From Rhodospirillales bacterium (GTDB lineage: Bacteria; Pseudomonadota; Alphaproteobacteria; Acetobacterales; Acetobacteraceae), in contig JANXXW010000222.1 in assembly GCA_025350425.1 (NCBI GenBank), positions 1-5,280 on the forward strand: DNA of 5,280 nt, written 5' to 3'. The notes under the pieces were generated by a model. It did no database searches. It worked only from the letters and a program-made list of their open reading frames with translations, and had not been told where the DNA came from. This document shows, one piece after another, positions 1 through 4,652 of the stretch. Made by a program: the position numbers and the translations under genes. How positions within the stretch are numbered: the stretch's first letter is position 1; each line of letters starts with the position of its first letter.

Positions 1-1057
1 CGGCGATGTCCTCGACGGCGGCAAGCTTCATCGCCTCGTTGATCTCGGTGGCGCCAACATCCAGCGCGCCGCGAAAGATGAACGGGAAGCACAGCACGTT
101 GTTGACTTGATTGGGGTAGTCGCTGCGCCCGGTGGCTACGATCGCGTCTGGGCGTGCGGCGCGCACCGCCTCGGGATGGATTTCGGGCTCGGGGTTGGCA
201 AGCGCCAGAATAATCGGCTTGTCCGCGAACAGCGGCAGCCATTCGGCCTTGAGCACGCGAGGCGCCGAAAGGCCCATGAAGATATCCGCCCCCGCGAGAA
301 CCTCGTGCAGCGTGCGTGCGTCAGTCGCCTGGGCATAGCTGCCGAGGCGCTCGTCCAACCCCTCGCGACCGACATACACAACGCCCTTGATGTCGGTCAG
401 CGTGACGTTCTCGCGCTTCAGTCCCATGGCAATCAGCAGGTCGACGCAGGCGAGTGCGGCCGCACCGGCGCCGGACGTGACGAGGCGCACGTCCTCCAGC
501 TTCTTGCCTTGCAGCAGCAATCCGTTCCGCACCGCGGCGGCCACGGTGATGGCGGTGCCGTGCTGGTCATCGTGAAAGACCGGGATTTTCATCCGCGCGC
601 GCAGCTTGGCCTCGATGGCGAAGCACTCAGGCGCCTTGAGGTCTTCGAGGTTGATAGCGCCGAAGGTGGGTTCCAGGGCCGCCACCACGTCGCAGAACCG
701 ATCGACGTCCTGTTCGTTTACCTCGATGTCGAACACGTCGATGCCAGCGAATCTTTTGAACAGGACGGCCTTGCCCTCCATCACCGGCTTGCTGGCGAGC
801 GCCCCGATGTTGCCGAGGCCCAATACCGCCGTGCCGTTGGTGATGACGCCGACGAGGTTGCCGCGGGCAGTGTATTCATAGACCAGTTCGGGATTGGCGG
901 CGATTTCGAGGCAAGGTGCTGCCACGCCGGGCGAATATGCGAGTGCCAGATCCCGCTGAGTCGCCATGCGCTTGGTCGGCTCGATCTGTAATTTACCCGG
1001 CCGCGGCAGGCGGTGATACTCCAGCGCCGCTCTTCGGAAGTCTTCTTCCATAGCCAT
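1..1057 (-). CDS. maeB: NADP-dependent malic enzyme, MaeB type (N-terminal 352 residues, partial)
   Basis: The enzyme oxidatively decarboxylates L-malate to pyruvate and CO2 with reduction of NAD(P)+, in the cytoplasm. Translation from ATG at 1057 reads through 352 codons to the window edge without a stop. The malic N-terminal domain (about residues 15-150) carries YSPGVAAPC, with Tyr41 as the expected general acid, and the loops LGLGNIG (79-85) and KPVMEGKAVLFK (90-101), with Lys96 as the expected catalytic lysine. The metal ligands Glu138, Asp139 (NLEDLKAP) and Asp164 (FHDDQHGTA) are all present. The nucleotide-binding domain begins near 170 and has GAGAAA at 196-201 and ALANPEPEI with Asn288. 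MaeB proteins are usually about 750-770 residues with a C-terminal phosphotransacetylase-like domain. If that domain exists here, it lies beyond position 1. The start at 1057 is preceded by AAGGGG. ATG at 1051 is a possible second start. Cofactor preference cannot be read safely; the NADP label follows family convention. Confidence 0.95.
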   Translation of the reverse strand, partial: MAMEEDFRRAALEYHRLPRPGKLQIEPTKRMATQRDLALAYSPGVAAPCLEIAANPELVYEYTARGNLVGVITNGTAVLGLGNIGALASKPVMEGKAVLFKRFAGIDVFDIEVNEQDVDRFCDVVAALEPTFGAINLEDLKAPECFAIEAKLRARMKIPVFHDDQHGTAITVAAAVRNGLLLQGKKLEDVRLVTSGAGAAALACVDLLIAMGLKRENVTLTDIKGVVYVGREGLDERLGSYAQATDARTLHEVLAGADIFMGLSAPRVLKAEWLPLFADKPIILALANPEPEIHPEAVRAARPDAIVATGRSDYPNQVNNVLCFPFIFRGALDVGATEINEAMKLAAVEDIA

Positions 1058-1059
1058 AT

Positions 1060-1069
1060 CACCCCTTAC
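1060..1069 (-). promoter_or_regulatory. Ribosome binding site of maeB
   Basis: On the minus strand AGTAAGGGGTGAT lies directly before the ATG at 1057. AAGGGG is a fair match to the anti-Shine-Dalgarno sequence at about 5 nt spacing. This supports 1057 over the in-frame ATG at 1051. Confidence 0.6.
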
Positions 1070-1093
1070 TCAAGACGAGAGAACTCGTGGTTA

Positions 1094-1107
1094 TCCCAAC
1101 TTTGGGA
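1094..1107. repeat. Perfect 6-bp inverted repeat in the maeB leader
   Basis: TCCCAA and TTGGGA flank a 2-nt centre, giving a 14-bp near-palindrome. It lies 37 bp upstream of the maeB start and 37 bp downstream of the tRNA-Leu 3' end. In RNA it would form a short hairpin, but no U-tract follows on the minus strand (the next bases are TAACC), so it is not a standard intrinsic terminator. It could be a dimeric regulator's operator, a processing or stability hairpin, or chance. Confidence 0.4.
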
Positions 1108-1143
1108 CAGACCCGCGCCTCGCGGCGAGCAGGACGAGAGTAA

Positions 1144-1226
1144 TGCGGTCGAGAAGACTCGAACTTCCAAGGGGTTTCCCCCACAAGCACCTCAAGCTTG
1201 CGCGTCTACCATTTCGCCACGACCGC
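1144..1226 (-). tRNA. tRNA-Leu, anticodon GAG
   Basis: The minus strand folds as a class II tRNA of 83 nt. The acceptor stem GCGGTCG pairs perfectly with CGACCGC, followed by discriminator A at 1144. The D-arm region contains GCGAAATGGTAGACGCG. The anticodon stem CAAGC/GCTTG closes the loop TTGAGGT, placing anticodon GAG at 1193-1191, so it reads CUC and CUU codons. The long variable arm GTGGGGGAAACCCCT identifies a leucine or serine type, and discriminator A with anticodon GAG settles leucine. The T loop is TTCGAGT. The 3' CCA is not encoded (TTA follows), so it must be added by tRNA nucleotidyltransferase. It lies upstream of maeB on the same strand with no obvious terminator between them. 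Confidence 0.97.
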
Positions 1227-1244
1227 ATCGTCGGAAGCGGCGCG

Positions 1245-1272
1245 GTATAACGGATGAGAGATTCAGAGGCAA
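1245..1272 (-). promoter_or_regulatory. Candidate sigma-70-type promoter of tRNA-Leu
   Basis: On the minus strand TTGCCT (1272-1267) and TTATAC (1250-1245) are separated by 16 bp, a good housekeeping -35/-10 pair. The predicted transcription start, around 1237-1239, falls about 11-13 nt before the mature tRNA 5' end. The bases just after the -10 (CGCGCCG) form a GC-rich discriminator, a known trait of stable-RNA promoters under stringent control. The promoter lies under the 5' end of lipB on the other strand. This is motif matching only. Confidence 0.55.
1246..1251 (+). promoter_or_regulatory. Candidate -10 element toward lipB
   Basis: TATAAC on the plus strand matches the -10 consensus at five of six positions. 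It overlaps the tRNA -10 on the opposite strand. No -35 is seen at the right spacing, because that position falls inside the tRNA 5' end, and there is no TG extension. A start near 1258 would leave the ATG at 1254 outside the transcript and favour a lipB start at 1272 or 1290. Confidence 0.3.
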
Positions 1273-1289
1273 TGGACGTTGAGGCCCAG

Positions 1290-1931
1290 ATGTTAGATTG
1301 GCGGGTTTCCGAGGATTTGACTCCCTATCCGGACGCGCTCGCCGCCATGCGCGAACGGGCAGCGGCAATCCATGCCGGCGAGGCGCACGAGGGCGTCTGG
1401 CTGGTCGAACATCCCCCGCTGTTCACCGCCGGCACCTCCGCGCGGCCGGAAGAACTGTTCAACCCGCTCGGCTTTCCGACCTACGAGGCCGGTCGAGGTG
1501 GCCAATGGACCTATCATGGGCCGGGCCAGCGCACCGGCTACGTCATGCTTGACCTGACCCGTGCGCATGGCCAGGTCCGGCCCCGCGACGTGCGGAGCTA
1601 TGTCACCGGACTTGAGGAGTGGCTGATCCGGGCGCTCGACCGGTTCAACGTGCGCGGCGAGCGACGCGAGGGCCGCATCGGCATCTGGGTCGCCGACCGC
1701 GCCACCGGAACCGAAGCCAAGATCGGCGCCATCGGCGTGCGGGTCACACGCTGGGTAAGCTGGCATGGCATCGCGCTGAACGTGGAACCCGACCTGTCGC
1801 ATTTCGGCGGCATCGTGCCGTGCGGAGTTCGCGAGCACGGGGTCACCAGCCTGCACGCATTAGGTATTCCCGTGGCGATGTCCGAAGTCGACAGCGCCTT
1901 GCGGCAGGCCTGGGCCGAGGTGTTCGAGTAG
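1290..1931 (+). CDS. lipB: Lipoyl(octanoyl) transferase LipB
   Basis: LipB moves the octanoyl group from octanoyl-acyl carrier protein to a lysine of lipoyl domains (pyruvate and 2-oxoglutarate dehydrogenases, glycine cleavage H protein). LipA then inserts sulfur. It is cytoplasmic and works through a cysteine thioester. The family signature RGGQWTYHGPGQ is intact. The catalytic pair is present as EAKIGAIG (Lys) and GIVPCGV (Cys), 34 residues apart, the same spacing as Lys135/Cys169 of E. coli. HPPLFTAGTS near the N-terminus is also typical. The frame opens with three in-frame ATGs at 1254, 1272 and 1290, giving 225, 219 or 213 residues. I prefer 1290 because TTGAGG lies 5 nt upstream and homologs begin a few residues before the WRVS segment. 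Neither 1254 nor 1272 has a well-spaced Shine-Dalgarno. The gene diverges from tRNA-Leu and converges on the small exported protein gene. Function is secure; the start is not. Confidence 0.96.
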   Translation: MLDWRVSEDLTPYPDALAAMRERAAAIHAGEAHEGVWLVEHPPLFTAGTSARPEELFNPLGFPTYEAGRGGQWTYHGPGQRTGYVMLDLTRAHGQVRPRDVRSYVTGLEEWLIRALDRFNVRGERREGRIGIWVADRATGTEAKIGAIGVRVTRWVSWHGIALNVEPDLSHFGGIVPCGVREHGVTSLHALGIPVAMSEVDSALRQAWAEVFE

Positions 1932-1944
1932 CCGCTAGCCGGCT
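1930..1944. terminator. Weak shared hairpin between convergent stops
   Basis: AGCCG and CGGCT form a 5-bp stem around the loop CTAGC, covering both the end of lipB and the end of the opposing gene. No T-run follows on either strand, so it is at best a partial, possibly bidirectional, terminator hairpin. No better terminator is visible between the two genes. Confidence 0.25.
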
Positions 1945-2405
1945 TCGGGATTGCGTATCGCCGCATCGAGTATCTGGATCGCGCGTCCCCGGTCGCCGAT
2001 GGACAGCGCCGCGCGGGCATCCGAGATCTGCCGGATTAATGGCTGGGCGCTGGCATCGCTCGCGCGCGAGCGTGCCACGGAGCGGTCCAGCGTGCGTGTC
2101 TCAGCGCGTTCCATCGCTTCCTGCGCCTGGCCGGTATGGTTGGCCGCCAAGGCCCCACGCGCGGCTTCCAGGTAGGCGCGCGGGGGTGCGTCTTCGCTGA
2201 CATCGGGGCTGGGCAGGCGCGGCGCGATGCTGGAGCGGGTGTCGCCGGCATTGATGTTGCTGGCGTTGTTCGAGAGCGGCAGGGACTGACCGGTGCCGGG
2301 AATGTTGCCGGGTCGCGCGCCGTTCGGCGTGTTCGGAACGGACTGGGCGAATGCTGGGAGCGACGCCAGCAAAAGAACAACGGGAAGAACGATGCGAACC
2401 GTCAT
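1935..2405 (-). CDS. Small exported protein with two TPR-like helical hairpins, function unknown
   Basis: The product has 156 residues. Residues 1-20 look like a Sec signal peptide: Arg4, a hydrophobic core IVLPVVLLLASL, and the cleavage motif AFA before Gln21. There is no lipobox cysteine, so a soluble periplasmic or secreted product is expected. Residues 21-75 are rich in Asn, Pro, Gly and Ser and are probably disordered. Residues 76-156 are Ala/Arg-rich helix with two related units at about 78-105 and 126-153. The second, ALSIGDRGRAIQILDAAI followed by NP, closely follows the TPR pattern AL-x-x-GD-x-x-x-A-x-x-x-L-x-x-A. The start at 2405 has AGGAGG 7 nt upstream. I do not recognise a named family. 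Similar hypothetical proteins seem to occur in Acetobacteraceae, but that is recollection. The gene lies 44 bp after the YraN frame and may share its transcript. Confidence 0.8.
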   Translation of the reverse strand: MTVRIVLPVVLLLASLPAFAQSVPNTPNGARPGNIPGTGQSLPLSNNASNINAGDTRSSIAPRLPSPDVSEDAPPRAYLEAARGALAANHTGQAQEAMERAETRTLDRSVARSRASDASAQPLIRQISDARAALSIGDRGRAIQILDAAIRNPEAG

Positions 2406-2407
2406 CG

Positions 2408-2417
2408 GGAGGCCTCC
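2408..2417 (-). promoter_or_regulatory. Palindromic Shine-Dalgarno of the exported protein gene
   Basis: The strong site AGGAGG sits 7 nt before the ATG at 2405 and forms half of the perfect palindrome GGAGGCCTCC. The mRNA copy could pair with itself or with a second copy and mask the site, but with no loop an intramolecular hairpin would need at least the central 4 nt unpaired. It fixes the start at 2405. Confidence 0.55.
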
Positions 2418-2449
2418 TGGTTGAATTGAGCCGGGAAGAACTTAAGCCG

Positions 2450-2821
2450 CTACTGCTCCGATGTCTCCATCCGGAACGCGTCGGCGATGCGGCGAACAGT
2501 CCCCGTTGCGTCCACCAGCATCACATCGAACCGCACGCCAGCCGGTCCCCAGTCCGGGTGTTCACCGAGCAGGATTTCGGCCCCTCGGATGAGGCGGCCA
2601 CGCTGGCGCGCGGACAATGTATGGGCCGCGCCCGCCAGCGTCACCCCGCGCTTGACCTCGACGAAGGCGACGAGGCCGGCCTTCTCCGCCACCGCGTCCA
2701 CCTCGCCTGATTTGGTGCGGACGCGACGAGCGAGCAGCGTCCATCCGTCATTGACCAGTGCCAGGCAAGCCGCATCCTCAGCGGCTATTCCAGCCGCGTG
2801 ATTGCGCCTGCCCCGCGCGAC
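2450..2821 (-). CDS. YraN/UPF0102 family nuclease-fold protein, start codon missing or unresolved
   Basis: YraN proteins are about 110-130 residues with a predicted restriction-endonuclease-like fold. Their biological role is not established. The frame reads RGRRNHAAGIAAEDAA (helix 1), then DGWTLLARRVRTKSGEVDAVAEKAG and FVEVKRG, then LSARQRGRLIRGAE and GVRFDVMLVDATG, ending IADAFRMETSEQ. This covers the whole family domain, including the PD-(D/E)xK-like pattern GEVD (2707-2696) and EVK (2659-2651). The frame is open back to the TAA at 2875-2873. None of the codons from 2872 to 2702 is ATG, GTG or TTG. The first canonical one, GTG at 2701, is the valine inside the GEVD motif and would delete a third of the domain. 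I place the probable domain start near 2821 by homolog length, not by a visible start. It follows glxR, overlapping or abutting its stop. Alternatives are a non-canonical start, frameshifted translation from glxR, recent inactivation, or a sequence error. Confidence 0.75.
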   Translation of the reverse strand, partial: VARGRRNHAAGIAAEDAACLALVNDGWTLLARRVRTKSGEVDAVAEKAGLVAFVEVKRGVTLAGAAHTLSARQRGRLIRGAEILLGEHPDWGPAGVRFDVMLVDATGTVRRIADAFRMETSEQ

Positions 2822-2826
2822 GCGGG
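2812..2826. repeat. GC-rich hairpin at the glxR-yraN junction
   Basis: CCCGCG and CGCGGG form a perfect 6-bp all-GC stem around the 3-nt loop CGA, 18 bp past the glxR stop and just where the YraN domain begins. No U-tract follows, so it is not a standard terminator. It could stall ribosomes or mask translation initiation, or it may simply reflect high GC content. Confidence 0.4.
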
Positions 2827-2843
2827 CGGCGTCGCCTGGGTGT

Positions 2844-3716
2844 TTAGAGACCGGCCATACCCTCGACCGCCTTTACCAGCGCCGAATGATCGAGGTCAGC
2901 GCCGCCATGCGCCGCGACCGAGGAGAACATCTGCTGGGCTATCGCGGTGTTCGGCAGCGACATGCCCATCTCTCGGGCGGCGGACAGTGCGATATTGAGG
3001 TCCTTCTGATGCAGCTTTACGCGGAAACCCGGCTTGAAGGTGCCGTTGATCATGCGCTCGGCATGAACCTCCAGGATCTTGGACGAGGCGAAACCGCCCA
3101 TCAGTGCCTGTCTCACCCGCGCCGGGTCGGCCCCGGCCTTGCGGGCGAAGGTCAGCGCCTCGGCCACAGCCTGGATGTTGAGCGCAACGATGATCTGGTT
3201 GCAGACCTTGCAGGTTTGCCCGGCACCGTTTTCAGACCCGACATGAGTGATGTTCTTGCCCATTGCCTCGAACAGCGGCAATGCGCGCGCGAACGCCGCG
3301 TCCGGTCCGCCGACCATGATCGTGAGCGTGGCGGCCTTGGCACCGACCTCGCCGCCTGAAACCGGCGCGTCGAGGTAGTCGCAACCGTGCTTGGCGACGC
3401 GGGCCGCGAAGTTCTTGGTCTCCATCGGCCCGATCGATGACATGTCGATCACCAGCTTGCCGGGGTGCAGCCCCTCCGCGACGCCATGCGGTCCGAACAG
3501 CACGTGCTCGACATCGGGCGTGTCGGGCACCATCAGGATGACGATTTCCGCTGCCTCCGCCACCGCCGCCGCGTCCACCAGCACTGCAGTCGCCGCCGCC
3601 CGCAGTTCGGGCGTCAGGCTGCGCCGCTCCGGGATGAACAACTCATGGCCGGCGGCCTTGAGATTGAAGGCCATGGGCGCGCCCATGATGCCCAACCCGA
3701 TGAAACCGATCTTCAT
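2844..3716 (-). CDS. glxR: 2-hydroxy-3-oxopropionate (tartronate semialdehyde) reductase
   Basis: The enzyme reduces tartronate semialdehyde to D-glycerate with NAD(P)H. It belongs to the beta-hydroxyacid dehydrogenase family and is cytoplasmic. The 290-residue product is full length. The Rossmann motif FIGLGIMGAPMA is at residues 5-16. VPDTPDVEHVLFG (64-75) and DMSSIGPMETK (91-101) follow. The substrate loop DAPVSGGEVGA is at 116-126 (Ser120). The catalytic segment GQTCKVCNQIIVALN has Lys170 and Asn173. LMGGFASSKILEVH (205-218), LHQKDLN (235-241) and the C-terminal DHSAL (276-280) match E. coli GlxR/GarR very closely as I recall it. This favours tartronate semialdehyde over 3-hydroxyisobutyrate as the substrate. 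Association with hyi supports the same choice. The start at 3716 has a strong AAGGAGG 8 nt upstream and is 22 bp past the hyi stop, indicating co-transcription. Confidence 0.95.
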   Translation of the reverse strand: MKIGFIGLGIMGAPMAFNLKAAGHELFIPERRSLTPELRAAATAVLVDAAAVAEAAEIVILMVPDTPDVEHVLFGPHGVAEGLHPGKLVIDMSSIGPMETKNFAARVAKHGCDYLDAPVSGGEVGAKAATLTIMVGGPDAAFARALPLFEAMGKNITHVGSENGAGQTCKVCNQIIVALNIQAVAEALTFARKAGADPARVRQALMGGFASSKILEVHAERMINGTFKPGFRVKLHQKDLNIALSAAREMGMSLPNTAIAQQMFSSVAAHGGADLDHSALVKAVEGMAGL

Positions 3717-3724
3717 GGCCTTAT

Positions 3725-3731
3725 CCTCCTT
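3725..3731 (-). promoter_or_regulatory. Strong ribosome binding site of glxR
   Basis: AAGGAGG on the minus strand lies 8 nt before the ATG at 3716, within the 22-bp gap after hyi. It is near the ideal anti-Shine-Dalgarno match, which implies independent efficient initiation of glxR rather than dependence on coupling to hyi. Confidence 0.75.
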
Positions 3732-3738
3732 CTATCGC

Positions 3739-4518
3739 TCAAACGCCGTATTTCTGTCGCCAGGCAAGCCCCGCGACCGTGTCGCCGGCCGGGCGGTACT
3801 CGCAGCCGACCCACCCCTGATAGCCGAGCGCGTCGATGCGGGGAAATACGTAATCCCAACCGATCTCTCCGGTGCCCGGCTCGTTGCGGGCCGGAACGTC
3901 GGCGATCTGCATATGTGCGATCACCGGCATCAATGCCTCCATGCGCTTGGTCACGTCGCCCTCGGTGACCTGGCAATGGTAGAGGTCGAACTGCAAACCC
4001 AGCCGATCGCGCCCGATAGCATCCACCACGGCGGCGCCCTGGGCCATCGTGTTGAGATGGAAGCCCGGCATGTCACGGTGATTGATCGGCTCGATCACCA
4101 GGAGCACGCCGGCCGCGTGGGCCAGTTCGGCGGCCCAGGCAAGATTGGCGGCATAGAGGGCTGCGGCGGTGACGTGGCTGGTGCCGGCAGGCGGGATACC
4201 GGCCATGACATGCACCATCTTGCCGCCGAGGCCCGTCGCATACTCCAACGCCAGCTTCACGCCGTCGCGAAACTCCTGCTGGCGGCCCGGCAGCGAGGCC
4301 AGCCCACGCTCGCCCGCCGCCCAGTCGCCGGGCGGCATGTTGAACAGGACCTGCGTAAGTCCCGCAGCATCCAGCCTGCCGCATATGTCGGCCGTCTTGT
4401 GCTCATAGGGGAACAGGAACTCGACACCTTCGAACCCCGCTTTTCGTGCCGCGTCGAAGCGGTCGAGGAACGCGACCTCGTTGAACATCATAGAAAGATT
4501 GGCGGCGAGACGCGGCAT
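3739..4518 (-). CDS. hyi: Hydroxypyruvate isomerase
   Basis: The enzyme interconverts hydroxypyruvate and tartronate semialdehyde. It is a metal-dependent TIM-barrel protein of the xylose isomerase-like superfamily. The product has 259 residues, against about 258 for E. coli Hyi. The N-terminus LAANLSMMFNE and the segments GFEGVEFLFPYE (28-39) and NMPPGDWAAGERG (60-72) match Hyi. The metal ligands are visible as Glu143 (VIEPINHRD), Asp178 (QFDLYH), Gln204 (HMQIAD) and Glu240 (GWVGCEYRP). EPGTGEI at 213-219 is also characteristic. The frame opens further upstream to 4587, but those 23 residues are unlike the family, and GGGAGGA lies 8 nt before 4518, so 4518 is the start. A related function, 2-oxo-tetronate isomerase (OtnI), cannot be excluded by motif alone. 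The glxR gene 22 bp downstream supports Hyi. No gcl is adjacent. Confidence 0.93.
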   Translation of the reverse strand: MPRLAANLSMMFNEVAFLDRFDAARKAGFEGVEFLFPYEHKTADICGRLDAAGLTQVLFNMPPGDWAAGERGLASLPGRQQEFRDGVKLALEYATGLGGKMVHVMAGIPPAGTSHVTAAALYAANLAWAAELAHAAGVLLVIEPINHRDMPGFHLNTMAQGAAVVDAIGRDRLGLQFDLYHCQVTEGDVTKRMEALMPVIAHMQIADVPARNEPGTGEIGWDYVFPRIDALGYQGWVGCEYRPAGDTVAGLAWRQKYGV

Positions 4519-4652
4519 GGCATGGGTCCTCCCAGAGCGGCGGCAGAACGGTAGCGACAGCGTGGGGGATTGAACAGGGTCGGGCAACCGGCGCGTCGTT
4601 TGCCTTCTCGGATGGCATCGGGGATACCACCCACAATGCCCGCTGTCGCAAC
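4519..4652. promoter_or_regulatory. Divergent intergenic region between hyi and the AI-2E family gene
   Basis: This 134-bp stretch must hold the start signals for both flanking genes. On the plus side a candidate promoter is visible (see 4600-4628). On the minus side I see the hyi Shine-Dalgarno (about 4527-4533) but no convincing -35/-10 pair. No clear operator palindrome was found. Confidence 0.5.
4600..4628 (+). promoter_or_regulatory. Candidate promoter of the AI-2E family gene
   Basis: TTGCCT (4600-4605) and GATACC (4623-4628) are separated by 17 bp, the optimal spacing for a sigma-70-type promoter. The -10 is weak. Transcription would begin near 4635, giving a leader of about 18 nt before the ATG at 4653. 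The -35 hexamer is identical to that proposed for tRNA-Leu. Motif inspection only. Confidence 0.4.

Noticed and set aside
107..991. A 294-codon open frame on the plus strand
   Set aside because: It lies wholly antisense to maeB, whose motifs and catalytic residues are unmistakable. The frame is a by-product of GC-rich codon bias and its translation has no family character.
1074..1140. Direct repeat GACGAGAG at 1074-1081 and 1133-1140 flanking the tRNA-maeB gap
   Set aside because: At 8 bp it is short enough to occur by chance, and no mobile element or attachment-site structure lies between the copies. No integrase accompanies the tRNA.
1293..1856. A 187-codon minus-strand frame antisense to lipB
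   Set aside because: It is a shadow. LipB on the plus strand has the full signature and catalytic Lys/Cys pair.
2450..2701. An 83-codon YraN starting at GTG 2701
   Set aside because: That GTG encodes the valine in the conserved GEVD motif. Starting there would remove helix 1, the first strand and part of the active-site pattern, all of which are encoded intact upstream in the same frame.
1935..2821. Equivalence of the yraN plus exported TPR-like protein pair with E. coli lpoA-yraN
   Set aside because: LpoA is a large lipoprotein. Here the exported protein has 156 residues, has no lipobox cysteine and lies downstream, so adjacency and a TPR-like fold are too little to claim homology.
2802..3359. 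A 185-codon plus-strand frame antisense to glxR
   Set aside because: It is a shadow of glxR with no family motifs; the real coding strand is secure.
3391..4554. A 387-codon open frame on the plus strand, the longest complete frame in the window
   Set aside because: It runs antisense across the 5' part of glxR and nearly all of hyi, both of which are clear on the minus strand. The translation is low in recognisable motifs and there is no matching start signal.
3739..4587. hyi starting at ATG 4587 (282 residues)
   Set aside because: The 23 extra residues are unlike the family, and a good Shine-Dalgarno precedes 4518, which gives the usual length of about 259.
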